Positions 18,440-26,961 of a stretch of 54,753 bases of DNA are shown here, piece by piece. Origin of the DNA: Aeromonas rivipollensis (GTDB taxonomy: Bacteria; Pseudomonadota; Gammaproteobacteria; Enterobacterales; Aeromonadaceae). Location of the stretch: contig NZ_JAAILA010000018.1 in assembly GCF_010974825.1 (NCBI RefSeq), positions 1 to 54,753 of the forward strand, given 5' to 3'. The notes below the pieces were generated by a model. That model made no database searches and had not been told where the DNA came from. It saw only the letters and a program-made list of their open reading frames with translations. Numbering within the stretch: position 1 is the stretch's first letter; every line of letters begins with the position of its first letter. A program made the translations under genes and the position numbers.

Positions 18440-21400
18440 TCAGGGCATCACTTCGCGGCGATAAATAATGCGATCGTTGCCTCGAGTGGAGCCGAAAATG
18501 GCCTCCCCCGCCTGAGTGAGTGGATCCGACAGCCAGAGTGGCCGTGACGGCTGTTTCGACAACTCCACCTTGTAGGGAATGCGCACCGCGACATTTGGTG
18601 CAGAGAAATGAAACAGGATCTCACCTTTATTTACTGTCGCTACACTGGCTGGCGCAGCCAGACCACTGAGGGTCAGGGTGCTGTTGAAAGATTGTGGCGG
18701 CGTATTTCCTGGTACCAGACCCGTGACCTCATAAGAGCCGTTGTTGAAACTGATCTTGCGCGTCGAATCTAGGATGGTTGCCGGATCAAAACCATTATTA
18801 GCCAGAGATAGTTGTGTACAAACATCCGCTTGATTGATTTTCCAACCACCCCCTTCGAAATATTGCACCTGCAGAGGCAACGTAAGCGGGGCGCTGGCAA
18901 CCCCCTGCCGGGTACTGGCCTGTAATCGACCGAAATAGGCTTGCATCGGCACACTGTCGAGCAGCCGGGCATTGCATCCGCTACCGCTGCAATCCCCCGC
19001 CACCGTCTCATTGAAGTTCGGGCTGGCAATCTGGGAGTTATCACCATCGTTGTCCCTCATATAGAGACCAAATAACAGCGACTTGTAGGGGCCGTCTGGC
19101 TGGGTGTCGGACAGGCGCACGAACTCGCTGCTACCGGTGAACGCCGCTCGCCCGTTGAACCATGGCAGGGGCTGTAGGCTACGCAAGCGGCTCGACAGCG
19201 AGTTGCCATCCTTGTTGTTGGCTGTCGTGATATAGGCTCCCCCCTTGGCAAAGAGACCCGTATAGTTCTGGGTCTGGCTCCCCGCCATGTTACGGGCCAC
19301 CACCTCCAGCTTGATGCCAAATGGCTGACTCATATAGGTAAAGTCTCGCTCTGGTGCCGTCGTATCCACACAGGCTGGCACAACATCACTGCTCACCAGA
19401 TTGAAGTCCCAGGGCACGAAGCGCCCCACCGGCATGCTGGCAGCGGGCGGTATGGTGTAGTTGAAATAACCTGCCGCCGGTGGGGTCGCCGTCATCCGGA
19501 ACACTCCCACCTCACTCACTGTCTGGCTAATGGTATTGGCACTGTTGGTCGCTGCCACATGGTTATAGGTGGTAGTACCCAGCGCGGCATTGGTGCCCGG
19601 GCTTGGTGCCACCAAGGTGCTACCCAAGCCAATGCCACTCAGCACAAAGTTGGGCGTAGTCTGATTCCCTGCGCAGATATCCCCATCATTGGCCGACTCC
19701 CAGGCCATCGCCTTGATATCTATCTGGAACGTCTCCCCCGCTTTTCTGAATACAGGGCAGCTGCTATCACCTGCCGCGCAGACCCCTTGCGGGGGCGTAA
19801 TACACAGACCGACCGGACGCGCCACAAACTGATCCGCGCCTAGCATCACCAGACCCGCCGTCTCACCACTGCCATTATGGCGGGCATAGAGCTGCATCTG
19901 ACCAGCATCGGGGTAGGTCACTTTTTTCAAGGTCGCCTTACCCTGATTATCAAAAGTCAGGTTGAGGGTGGTTGGTGTTGGTAAAGGAACACTGGCGGCA
20001 TAAGTAGCAATGACATTGCCATCGATGGAAATCTTGCTACCAAAGCTATTGGTATTTGGATTGTTGTACGTTCCCCAAAAGCCGACAGACCTCACCCCGG
20101 TAAATCCTGGCACACACTGCTGGGTAAGATCGTCTTTCTTGACCGCACTAATAGTCACATCCTGAGGCTGGTTGGAATAGGTATCCGGCACGTTGAACAG
20201 GAAGCCGCTGTCGGCAAAGCTGAGGGTACAGGCGGCGTCGCTCAGGGCACCGCTGCCCGCCCGGCAAAGCGTCGTGCTAAGCGGCTTGGTGGACGGCGTC
20301 GAGCCACTCACCCCCACCCTCATGGCCGTCGCTAGGTTGTTGCGCAGCTGCAATTTGGTGGTGCCGTCGCTGAAATTCACGGTAGCGGTGTTGCCGTTGT
20401 AGCTCACCTGGCTGCCGGCTATCCAGCCGTTGCTGCCGTTTTTAAGCGGCGTCAGGGTGGCGCTTACCGGGTCCGTGAACAGCTGGCTGCAACTGTCATT
20501 GGCGCAGGCCCGGATGATGAGAGTCTCCGGGTTGCAGGTCAGGGCCTGGCCTGAGTGATCGAACTCGAAGTGATTGATCTGGGTCCCCACCGGACTGGAC
20601 TTGAGGGCGCAGATCCGGACGTTGTCGATCTGGTGGGCGTTGGTCGCATCCCCCGTCGAGCCGGTCAGAGACAACAGCAGATTCTCGGGAATGGCCGCCT
20701 GGCCACTCTGGGCGGCGGCATTGAAGCTGTCGATAAGGGTGCTGTAACCGCTCCCCGTGTTGCGCTCCACCTTGACCATGGACTGGTCCTTGGTACGCGA
20801 ATCTATGGTCAGTCGATAACGGTGAGGGCGATTGCTGTCCGAGCCGCTGTCCACGGTCGGCGACAGGCAGTTGCCGTTGGCGTTGTCGGCGCCGTCTTTG
20901 CAAGTCCCCTTGAGGTAGTTGTAGCCGCTGGTGCCTGAGCCCGAGCCACGCACCACCACGGACTGCTTGCGTCGCCCCTTGTTGGTCGCCCCGCCTTCGC
21001 CGGAGAAGTTGCCATATTCGTCTATGCCCACCCCGAGCCAGCCACCGGCAAAGCCGTTGTTGACCCCCGTCTTGAAACCATACCCGAGGGGCCCGCCGAA
21101 GGCGCCCGGTTGGGGGGTATCCCTGGCATCCGAGAGCACCACCGCCATGCCGTCCGCCCCGTTGCCACCGTGGGCATACTGGTCGAACTCTATGGTCACC
21201 AGGTTGTTGGCGGCGGGGAAGAGCCGCTGGTAAGTCGCCGAGGTGGATTGCTTGGGGCTGGCCTGGGTCATGCCGAGCCGGCCATTGACGATGGCGGGGG
21301 TAAAGTCGCCGCTGCTGCGAGCCACCACCCAGTTGTTGCTGAGGGTGCTGGCGGAGAAGTCGTCGCTGAAACAGGTGAGTTCCTCTTCACAGATACCGGG

Positions 21401-22774
21401 CCAGTCACCGGTAAAGGGCTCATGGATGACCTTGCTGTTATCCGTCATGGTGACATTCACCGCCGACACAGCCCCCGTCAGCTGGGCCTGCCAGCTCATG
21501 GCCAGATCGCCCGCATTCACATAGAGAATGGCGTTGAGTTTGGCATTGTCGCTCATGGTGACCTTGCCAAAGTGGTAGAGCCTCAGGTCGTTGGCTTTGC
21601 CCCCAGCATTGACCTCCATCTGGTTGCTCAGGGTCAGGTCACTCTTGAGGTAAAGCTGGGCCGCGAAGCCGGTATCGAAGATCAGCTTGTCGTTGCTGCC
21701 AAGCTCCAGCTTGTCGATCCAATGGCTGCCGCCACGGAAGTAGAGCCGGATGTCGGACGTGCTTTGATGCTTGAAGGTCTTGACGTAGCTGGCCTGCAGA
21801 TAACCATTGATGACGCCGTTGTCGCTCACCTCCAGGGTCTGATGCAGTTTGAGGGTCAGATCGCCGCGACTGCCCGCGGCCGTGATCTTGCCCTGCCCCT
21901 CCATCTTGAGCCCATAGACAGCGAGAGAGCTCTGACCCTGGAAGGTCATGGCACTGTTGCGCTTCATCCCAAGGTTCTTGATGACCCAGTCTCCGGCTCC
22001 CATCAGCACGCTCTGGCCACCGGCCGAAACATCCATAGTGACGTTATCTATGTAGCGCGGCTGGAAGACGGCCGTCCCGGTATTTCCATTGCCCGAGACA
22101 TCCAGAGAGCTGTAGACGGTGACCCTGGCGTCGTTGAGCTTGCCCTGGCCCGTGACCATCAGATCGTTCACATGAAGGTTTCCCGACCCGGTGACGCCAC
22201 TGTTGTAATCATTCCTGATGGTCAGCCTCTTGGCATAGACGGTCGCGCCATTGAGGTTGAGCACGGCACCCTCGCTGATCGACAGGGTATCGAAACGATA
22301 GGTCTGGCCCGATTTCAGGGTCGCCACGCAACTGTTGCCCCCCCATGAGGCACTCTTGTAGTCACCGGCTGCAGGCGAGATGGCGCCGTCGCAAGCGAGA
22401 TCCTTTTTCCCGCTATAGGACGGAAAGCCTCCCGGGTTGGCAGGAAACTCGTTGGGGTCGCTGATAAATGCCACATCCTTGAGCGGGCTGGCCAGGACGC
22501 CGCTGACGTTGCAACTGGAAACCCAGGTGCCGTTGTTCCAGAAGCCACCGTTGTTGCAGTTGGCGTTCGGCTGGATGGTTTTGCCAAGGAAGGGGTAATT
22601 GGTATCCATAGTGGCGCTGGTGATCCGGCTCTCGCCACTCATGGCTAGCCGACCGGGAGAAGCATGGCTCTGAACCGGGTAGGCGAAGGCCGCAGTGCAC
22701 TGGCTGGCGGCCTGCACCGAGGCAGAGCACCAGAGCAGCGCCAGCCACAGGCCTGAACTCAAGCGGGGCATCAT
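18440..22774 (-). CDS. mshQ: MSHA biogenesis protein MshQ, large exported lectin-like protein
   Basis: A 1444-residue protein at the distal end of the MSHA locus. A signal peptide (residues 1-22, LWLALLWCSASVQA) exports it. Residues about 160-460 form strand-rich repeats; about 470-720 resemble a legume-lectin/LamG-like fold (CFSDDFSASTLSNNWVV, then GGNGADGMAVVL, then GGWLGVGIDEYGNF); the rest matches the C-terminal region typical of MshQ proteins. Its role in MSHA pili is undefined; a surface or tip adhesin is plausible by architecture. Two ATGs stand in tandem at the start, with GAGGAG 9 bases before the first. The C-terminal half is visibly more AT-rich than the N-terminal half, suggesting mosaic ancestry. 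Confidence 0.88.
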   Translation of the reverse strand: MMPRLSSGLWLALLWCSASVQAASQCTAAFAYPVQSHASPGRLAMSGESRITSATMDTNYPFLGKTIQPNANCNNGGFWNNGTWVSSCNVSGVLASPLKDVAFISDPNEFPANPGGFPSYSGKKDLACDGAISPAAGDYKSASWGGNSCVATLKSGQTYRFDTLSISEGAVLNLNGATVYAKRLTIRNDYNSGVTGSGNLHVNDLMVTGQGKLNDARVTVYSSLDVSGNGNTGTAVFQPRYIDNVTMDVSAGGQSVLMGAGDWVIKNLGMKRNSAMTFQGQSSLAVYGLKMEGQGKITAAGSRGDLTLKLHQTLEVSDNGVINGYLQASYVKTFKHQSTSDIRLYFRGGSHWIDKLELGSNDKLIFDTGFAAQLYLKSDLTLSNQMEVNAGGKANDLRLYHFGKVTMSDNAKLNAILYVNAGDLAMSWQAQLTGAVSAVNVTMTDNSKVIHEPFTGDWPGICEEELTCFSDDFSASTLSNNWVVARSSGDFTPAIVNGRLGMTQASPKQSTSATYQRLFPAANNLVTIEFDQYAHGGNGADGMAVVLSDARDTPQPGAFGGPLGYGFKTGVNNGFAGGWLGVGIDEYGNFSGEGGATNKGRRKQSVVVRGSGSGTSGYNYLKGTCKDGADNANGNCLSPTVDSGSDSNRPHRYRLTIDSRTKDQSMVKVERNTGSGYSTLIDSFNAAAQSGQAAIPENLLLSLTGSTGDATNAHQIDNVRICALKSSPVGTQINHFEFDHSGQALTCNPETLIIRACANDSCSQLFTDPVSATLTPLKNGSNGWIAGSQVSYNGNTATVNFSDGTTKLQLRNNLATAMRVGVSGSTPSTKPLSTTLCRAGSGALSDAACTLSFADSGFLFNVPDTYSNQPQDVTISAVKKDDLTQQCVPGFTGVRSVGFWGTYNNPNTNSFGSKISIDGNVIATYAASVPLPTPTTLNLTFDNQGKATLKKVTYPDAGQMQLYARHNGSGETAGLVMLGADQFVARPVGLCITPPQGVCAAGDSSCPVFRKAGETFQIDIKAMAWESANDGDICAGNQTTPNFVLSGIGLGSTLVAPSPGTNAALGTTTYNHVAATNSANTISQTVSEVGVFRMTATPPAAGYFNYTIPPAASMPVGRFVPWDFNLVSSDVVPACVDTTAPERDFTYMSQPFGIKLEVVARNMAGSQTQNYTGLFAKGGAYITTANNKDGNSLSSRLRSLQPLPWFNGRAAFTGSSEFVRLSDTQPDGPYKSLLFGLYMRDNDGDNSQIASPNFNETVAGDCSGSGCNARLLDSVPMQAYFGRLQASTRQGVASAPLTLPLQVQYFEGGGWKINQADVCTQLSLANNGFDPATILDSTRKISFNNGSYEVTGLVPGNTPPQSFNSTLTLSGLAAPASVATVNKGEILFHFSAPNVAVRIPYKVELSKQPSRPLWLSDPLTQAGEAIFGSTRGNDRIIYRREVMP

Positions 22775-22799
22775 GGGTGCTCACTCCTCATTGGGGATC

Positions 22800-23270
22800 T
22801 CACTGTGTCACTCCATCAAAGGCTTCCGCCACCAGGGTGCGGCTGACGACAAAGCCCGGGTTGGCGCCCGCTGCCTCTGTGCCACAGGTGCCCAGGCTGG
22901 TGAGCCGGTAGGTGGTGCTGGTCTCTCCCCCCTGACTGGCCTGGATCTCATTGCAGCTCACCGAGACCCGGCACCCGCTCAGGCCGGGATCCTTGTCGAA
23001 TACCCGGGACGCCGCCACCCTGGTGCAGGCGGCGGGCAACTCGGCGCCACTGCGATTGGGAAACAGCTGGTAGAGGGCGATTTCCAGCCCGCTCTGGGCC
23101 GCCATCAGGGCACGCACCCCGCGCACCTCCACCGTATTCTTCTCGCCGCTGTCCACCAGGAAGCGGCCCATGGCCGCTGCCAGCAGGGCCATGATGACGA
23201 TGACGAAGAGGGCGACCACGATGGCGCTGCCGCGCTGGGGCGCCAACCTGCGGGGAGGCCTAGGGAACAT
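22800..23270 (-). CDS. mshP: MSHA biogenesis protein MshP
   Basis: A 156-residue PilX-like minor component of the pilus. After a basic leader (MFPRPPRRLAPQRG) the hydrophobic stretch SAIVVALFVIVIMALLAAAM inserts in the inner membrane, and GLEIALYQLFPN follows as in other MshP/PilX proteins. The frame is open to 23369, but the ATG at 23270 removes a low-complexity shadow and overlaps the mshO stop by 11 bases, the usual tight coupling of this operon. Confidence 0.88.
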   Translation of the reverse strand: MFPRPPRRLAPQRGSAIVVALFVIVIMALLAAAMGRFLVDSGEKNTVEVRGVRALMAAQSGLEIALYQLFPNRSGAELPAACTRVAASRVFDKDPGLSGCRVSVSCNEIQASQGGETSTTYRLTSLGTCGTEAAGANPGFVVSRTLVAEAFDGVTQ

Positions 23271-24105
23271 TGAGCGTCTCCAGCTTGTGGTTGAAGAGGA
23301 CGCGCTCGCCGCGCTGCTCAAGCTCCATCCGCAGTCCCACCTCGCTCTGGCTGAAGGCGGCAGGTTCACGGTAGAAGTAATAGGACGCAGGGCGAATATG
23401 CTCGGCCATCAGGGCCGGCGAGCTCCCGTGAAAGTCAGTGCCTATGGCGGCGCTGGCCCGGGTCAGGGCGGCATTCATCACGCAGTAACGCACCTGCTGA
23501 CGGGCAAAATAGATGCGCTGCCCCGGCGACTCCTTGGCGAAGGTGTCATCCACCGTCAGCGGCAAGGCTCCCGAGACCGGGCTCCCCACCGAAATAACCC
23601 TGGCCACGCAGTTGCCATGGAGGCACCCCTGCTCCAGGTTGAGAACTGGATCGGCAAGGGGGTAGATGATGGCAAGGTCCTCATCTTTCTTGGGCAGCAC
23701 CTCAGGCACCACTATGGTGAGCCCACCGCTGGCCGCAGAGCCCAGATAACGGCTGGCGGTGGCGATCGGCCAGAAGCGCAGACAAGCGCCCCGCGCCACC
23801 AGCTTACCGTCGACATCCTCGATCCGCACCGAGCCCGGCACCGCATCCCGCAGCTCGCGGTTGAGCCGCTCCAGGGCGAAGCGGGCATCGCTCATCAGCT
23901 GCTCCCGGCGGCTGGCATCCCCGTAAATCTGGGTGCCGATGCCGATAAACTGGCTGGCAAAGGTGGCCATCACCCCGAGCAGCAAGATCACCATCACCAG
24001 TTCCACCAGGGTGAAGCCCCGTGCCCGCCCAGGTCGGACGCGGTAACGGGTTGCGGTAACATATGCGTCATCGGACGCGGCATAACGGGAACGCGGCTTG
24101 TCCAT
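23260..24105 (-). CDS. mshO: MSHA minor pilin MshO
   Basis: A PilW-like prepilin, 281 residues, that probably helps form the priming or tip complex. The prepilin peptidase site is RARG/FTLVELVMVILLLG, after an unusually long leader of about 30 residues. The ATG at 24105 shares a base with the mshD stop, which favours this start despite the long leader. The rest is a soluble globular domain with several cysteines. Confidence 0.9.
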   Translation of the reverse strand: MDKPRSRYAASDDAYVTATRYRVRPGRARGFTLVELVMVILLLGVMATFASQFIGIGTQIYGDASRREQLMSDARFALERLNRELRDAVPGSVRIEDVDGKLVARGACLRFWPIATASRYLGSAASGGLTIVVPEVLPKKDEDLAIIYPLADPVLNLEQGCLHGNCVARVISVGSPVSGALPLTVDDTFAKESPGQRIYFARQQVRYCVMNAALTRASAAIGTDFHGSSPALMAEHIRPASYYFYREPAAFSQSEVGLRMELEQRGERVLFNHKLETLNVP

Positions 24106-24680
24106 CAGTAATTCCCCCGATAGAGGGTGAAAGCCAGCTCGCTCTCGTCCGGCAGGCGCACTGTCAGAGCGACGCGCTTGCCGATGGACTCGGCCCCCAG
24201 GCCTGAGCTCCCGAACAGGGTATCCGGGGTGACGGCGATCCTGACCTGATAGTGGCGATACTCCTCGTCGCTGACGCCCTCGGCATCCATCTGGGTAAAC
24301 TGGTTGGCGTCCACCCAGTTGCCAGCGGTATCGAAGTCATCCACGTCGTTGAACTCGTAGGGGCGCGTCTCGCCGCCATCCGGACCGTAATCGGCGACCG
24401 GGGTGCAGGCGGGATAGGTCACCGCAGGGGTGCCGACCGTCTCGCCGCAGCGAAAACGGCCGCCATTGTGATCCGAGTGTTCATCGAAGGATTTTTGCAG
24501 CACCTCGCCGAGGATCCGCTGGGCCAGCTGGGCGCCCCGCACCTGCTGCACCGGATCCACCCCCTGGGGGGCCTGATTGATGAGAAGCCCCAGGATCCCG
24601 GTCAGGGCGATGGCCAGCAGCACAATGCCGACCACGAATTCGATCAGGGTGAAGCCGCGACGGGCCTTAAGGGAGGGCAT
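24105..24680 (-). CDS. mshD: MSHA minor pilin MshD
   Basis: A 191-residue PilV-like prepilin: leader MPSLKARRG, cleavage before FTLIEFVVGIVLLAIALTG, then a soluble domain with two cysteines (RFRCGE, YPAC). Overlaps the mshC end by 14 bases and touches mshO, so mshCDOPQ is one translationally coupled block. Probably part of the minor-pilin complex that starts assembly. Confidence 0.9.
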   Translation of the reverse strand: MPSLKARRGFTLIEFVVGIVLLAIALTGILGLLINQAPQGVDPVQQVRGAQLAQRILGEVLQKSFDEHSDHNGGRFRCGETVGTPAVTYPACTPVADYGPDGGETRPYEFNDVDDFDTAGNWVDANQFTQMDAEGVSDEEYRHYQVRIAVTPDTLFGSSGLGAESIGKRVALTVRLPDESELAFTLYRGNY

Positions 24681-25149
24681 GGATATAACCTTCCGGCTCG
24701 ATACGCAGTCGGGCGCTCTCCTGCCCGCTGCTCACCAACAGGTTGCAGCCAGTGACGCAGGTGGACGGTGAGAGCGGACGGCCGCTGCGCTTGTCGAAAA
24801 AGAAGCTGCCTTGCGGCAGGGAGATGTCGCCGGAGGCCGTGACAACGCGCCCCCGGATCCGCTCGTTAGCACTCCAGTTATCTATGATGGACCCGGACGC
24901 ACAGCTGCCCGTCTGGGTCAGGTGAGCGAAGCGACTCTGCTCCAGCACCAGCTGGGTGCAGCGCGCCTCCCCTTCATGCATGTTCATGGTCTGCACCAGC
25001 CGCAACCGGGTCACCAGCTCGTCACGCAGGGTATGGGTTTCAAAGCCGCCTTTGCCCAGCCACTTGGGCACGGCAAAGGCGGCCAGAATCCCGAGCAACA
25101 GGATCACGATCACCAGTTCAATCAGGGTGAAGCCCTTGGCTGTCGTCAT
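24667..25149 (-). CDS. mshC: MSHA minor pilin MshC
   Basis: A 160-residue prepilin (FimT/GspH-like). Leader MTTAKG is followed by FTLIELVIVILLLGILAAFA and a domain with cysteines at EARCTQL, GSCASGS and STCVTGCN. Lies just after mshA; an intrinsic terminator in the 66-base gap probably limits its expression relative to the major pilin. Confidence 0.9.
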   Translation of the reverse strand: MTTAKGFTLIELVIVILLLGILAAFAVPKWLGKGGFETHTLRDELVTRLRLVQTMNMHEGEARCTQLVLEQSRFAHLTQTGSCASGSIIDNWSANERIRGRVVTASGDISLPQGSFFFDKRSGRPLSPSTCVTGCNLLVSSGQESARLRIEPEGYIHALP

Positions 25150-25181
25150 TCACGCTCTCATCGGGGATATCGTGGATAAAG

Positions 25182-25208
25182 AAAAAGCGAGGCCGAAGCC
25201 CCGCCCTT
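25182..25208 (-). terminator. Attenuating terminator after mshA
   Basis: On the minus strand, GCGGGGC / GCCTCGC arms (one mismatch) around a TTCG tetraloop, followed by CTTTTTC. Its position between the major pilin gene and minor-pilin genes would favour MshA over MshCDOPQ. Confidence 0.8.
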
Positions 25209-25215
25209 TTAATCA

Positions 25216-25659
25216 TTACTTGCCGCAATCAGTGCTGACGGCGATGGAGGGAACACCACCAGCAGCAGTGATGGCATTATCGTAAGTCACGGCACATTTG
25301 CTGTTGGGCTCGTTGCTTGGCTTGAAGGTGGCGATAGAACCAGACATCGCACCACTCCAACCGTCCAGTGCAACAGTCTTGCCTGCGTCAGTATTCACCG
25401 GATAGCCATAGTTGGTCTTAACGGTTGCGCCAGCCACAGAGACTGCACCAGAAGAGGAGCCCTCAACACCCAGAATGGCAGCCTTGCTGTATACCAACTG
25501 AGACGAGCTTTGCAGTGATGCCTTCACGCCATTGGCAGCAGCCAGACGCGCATCATCCTGCAGATTCAGGAACTTGGGCGCAGCGGTGACCGCCAGAATG
25601 CCCAGGATGATGATCACGATCACCAGTTCGATCAGGGTAAAACCCGCCTGCTTTTTCAT
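25216..25659 (-). CDS. mshA: MSHA major pilin MshA
   Basis: The structural subunit of the mannose-sensitive haemagglutinin type IV pilus, used for surface attachment. The 147-residue prepilin has leader MKKQAG, then FTLIELVIVIIILGILAVTA (N-methylated helix that packs in the fibre core). The globular head ends with a disulphide pair: SKCAVTYDNA and STDCGK. It is less GC-rich than its neighbours, with codon use typical of a highly expressed or recombining gene. mshB ends 18 bases upstream. Confidence 0.95.
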   Translation of the reverse strand: MKKQAGFTLIELVIVIIILGILAVTAAPKFLNLQDDARLAAANGVKASLQSSSQLVYSKAAILGVEGSSSGAVSVAGATVKTNYGYPVNTDAGKTVALDGWSGAMSGSIATFKPSNEPNSKCAVTYDNAITAAGGVPSIAVSTDCGK

Positions 25660-25677
25660 TACATTTTCCTCTGTTTA

Positions 25678-26337
25678 TCAATTGATATTGGTAGTCACCT
25701 GGCCGGAGGCCGGGCGGTAACTGAAACTCATGTAGGCATCGGTGCTCCCTTGCGGGTCCTGATAGCGCCCATCACTTCCCTTGCTCAGGCTGTTGACCAG
25801 ATAGTAACGGCAGACCGAATCCAGTCCATTGTTGCTCACCGTGGCATAGAACTTCAGGTCATTGCCGCTACCGCGCACCTCGTCAAAGTTGGCAGTAGCC
25901 TTGGGAGGATTCTGCAACAAGCCCTCCCAAATATTGAGACAGCGGGCCGCCGTCAGATTGGCCGGATCCACATCGGGAGCGCCGCTCGCCGCCGTGTCCA
26001 TGGGATAACCGGGGGAGAGCTCGCCATTGCTGACCTGGCTGTCGGTCGGCGTGGTCAGATAGAAACGGGAACCGTCGTACAGCACAGTGTTGAGGCTGTC
26101 CTGCTTGGCACGCCCCTCGGCTTCCCACTGGGCCCGCACCAGAGAGACCGCTGTGGCGAAGCCGCCCGATACCCCTTCCACGCTGGCCTTCTTCGCCTCG
26201 TCGGTCACGTCGAGAAAACGGGGCAAGGCGGTGACGGCCAGGATCCCCAGAATCACGATGACGATCACCAGCTCTATCAGGGAAAAACCGGCCATCTGAC
26301 CTGGTCCCTGGCCGGCGCTCACTCTCTTTGCTGCCAT
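25678..26337 (-). CDS. mshB: MSHA pilin MshB
   Basis: Second pilin-like protein of the locus, 219 residues. The leader is 17 residues long (MAAKRVSAGQGPGQMAG), then FSLIELVIVIVILGILAVTA and a large head domain with cysteines at AARCLNI and SVCRYYL. An alternative ATG 14 codons downstream would leave only a 3-residue leader. Close to MshA in the N-terminal helix, different afterwards; it is required for pilus assembly in Vibrio models. Confidence 0.92.
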   Translation of the reverse strand: MAAKRVSAGQGPGQMAGFSLIELVIVIVILGILAVTALPRFLDVTDEAKKASVEGVSGGFATAVSLVRAQWEAEGRAKQDSLNTVLYDGSRFYLTTPTDSQVSNGELSPGYPMDTAASGAPDVDPANLTAARCLNIWEGLLQNPPKATANFDEVRGSGNDLKFYATVSNNGLDSVCRYYLVNSLSKGSDGRYQDPQGSTDAYMSFSYRPASGQVTTNIN

Positions 26338-26413
26338 GCTGCCTCCGTAATGTTCCGCATTATTTCATGCAGATAGAAAAAAATCATGTCGCTGAAGCAC
26401 TTGAGAGATCGAC

Positions 26414-26875
26414 TCAAGGCTTCGCCAGTACCCGGCCATCGCTGAAACGGTAGAACAGCCAGTGCCCTTCCCAACCAAACTCGCAGCCGTCCCCATGCTG
26501 GCTGGCGAGTGCCTGCCAGGACGGCAACCCCGGATCCTCGGGGCCGATCAGCGTCAGCCAAAGCTGACGGCAGTTGGCGGAGGGGGACTGCAGCGGCAGC
26601 ACCGCCAGCGGCCAGCCCCGCCCATCGAACTGCCAGGCCACCCCTTCTGCATGCAGCACCTCGGGGCGCCGCTCATCGAGCCAGCGCCCGTGCAGTCGCT
26701 GGGCCCGCTCGGCAAATTGCTCCCCCAGCAGGCTCAGGCTGACCGCCAGCGCCTCTTCCCTGTGGCTGCGATAGCTCAGGGCCAGGGTGGCAAGGATGAC
26801 CAGCAGCAGGAGACAGGCGATCAGCCGCCTGTAGCCTCCCAGCCAACGCTCATCCTGCTCGGACTGTCTGCTCAT
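26414..26875 (-). CDS. mshF: MSHA biogenesis protein MshF
   Basis: A 153-residue bitopic membrane protein: charged N-terminus (MSRQSEQDERWLGGYRR), one hydrophobic helix (about 18-36, LIACLLLLVILATLALSY), then a periplasmic domain with two cysteines. Its precise role is not established. A GGGAGAGG ribosome site precedes the start. The 86-base gap before it contains an echo of the mshG 3' end. Confidence 0.85.
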   Translation of the reverse strand: MSRQSEQDERWLGGYRRLIACLLLLVILATLALSYRSHREEALAVSLSLLGEQFAERAQRLHGRWLDERRPEVLHAEGVAWQFDGRGWPLAVLPLQSPSANCRQLWLTLIGPEDPGLPSWQALASQHGDGCEFGWEGHWLFYRFSDGRVLAKP

Positions 26876-26895
26876 GCCTCTCCCGCATCTTGTCT

Positions 26896-26929
26896 ACCGC
26901 GAACCGCACGCATCATACCCCCCACCAGG
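26896..26929 (-). pseudogene. Echo of the mshG 3' end
   Basis: Seventy-two bases past the corresponding bases at the end of mshG, the sequence encoding MMRAVRG recurs: 20 of 21 bases match in the core, with one synonymous change (GCC/GCG). Similarity fades to either side. In the copy the frame continues as RQDAGEA and stops at the mshF start. Confidence 0.7.
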
Positions 26930-26961
26930 AGAAGTGAAGATGCTGAACCACATCACCCCCA

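Noticed and set aside
26338..26413. Echo of the mshF 3' end
   Set aside because: Only a 10-base match (TTCAGCGA-like) between the gap and the mshF end; not above what chance could give.
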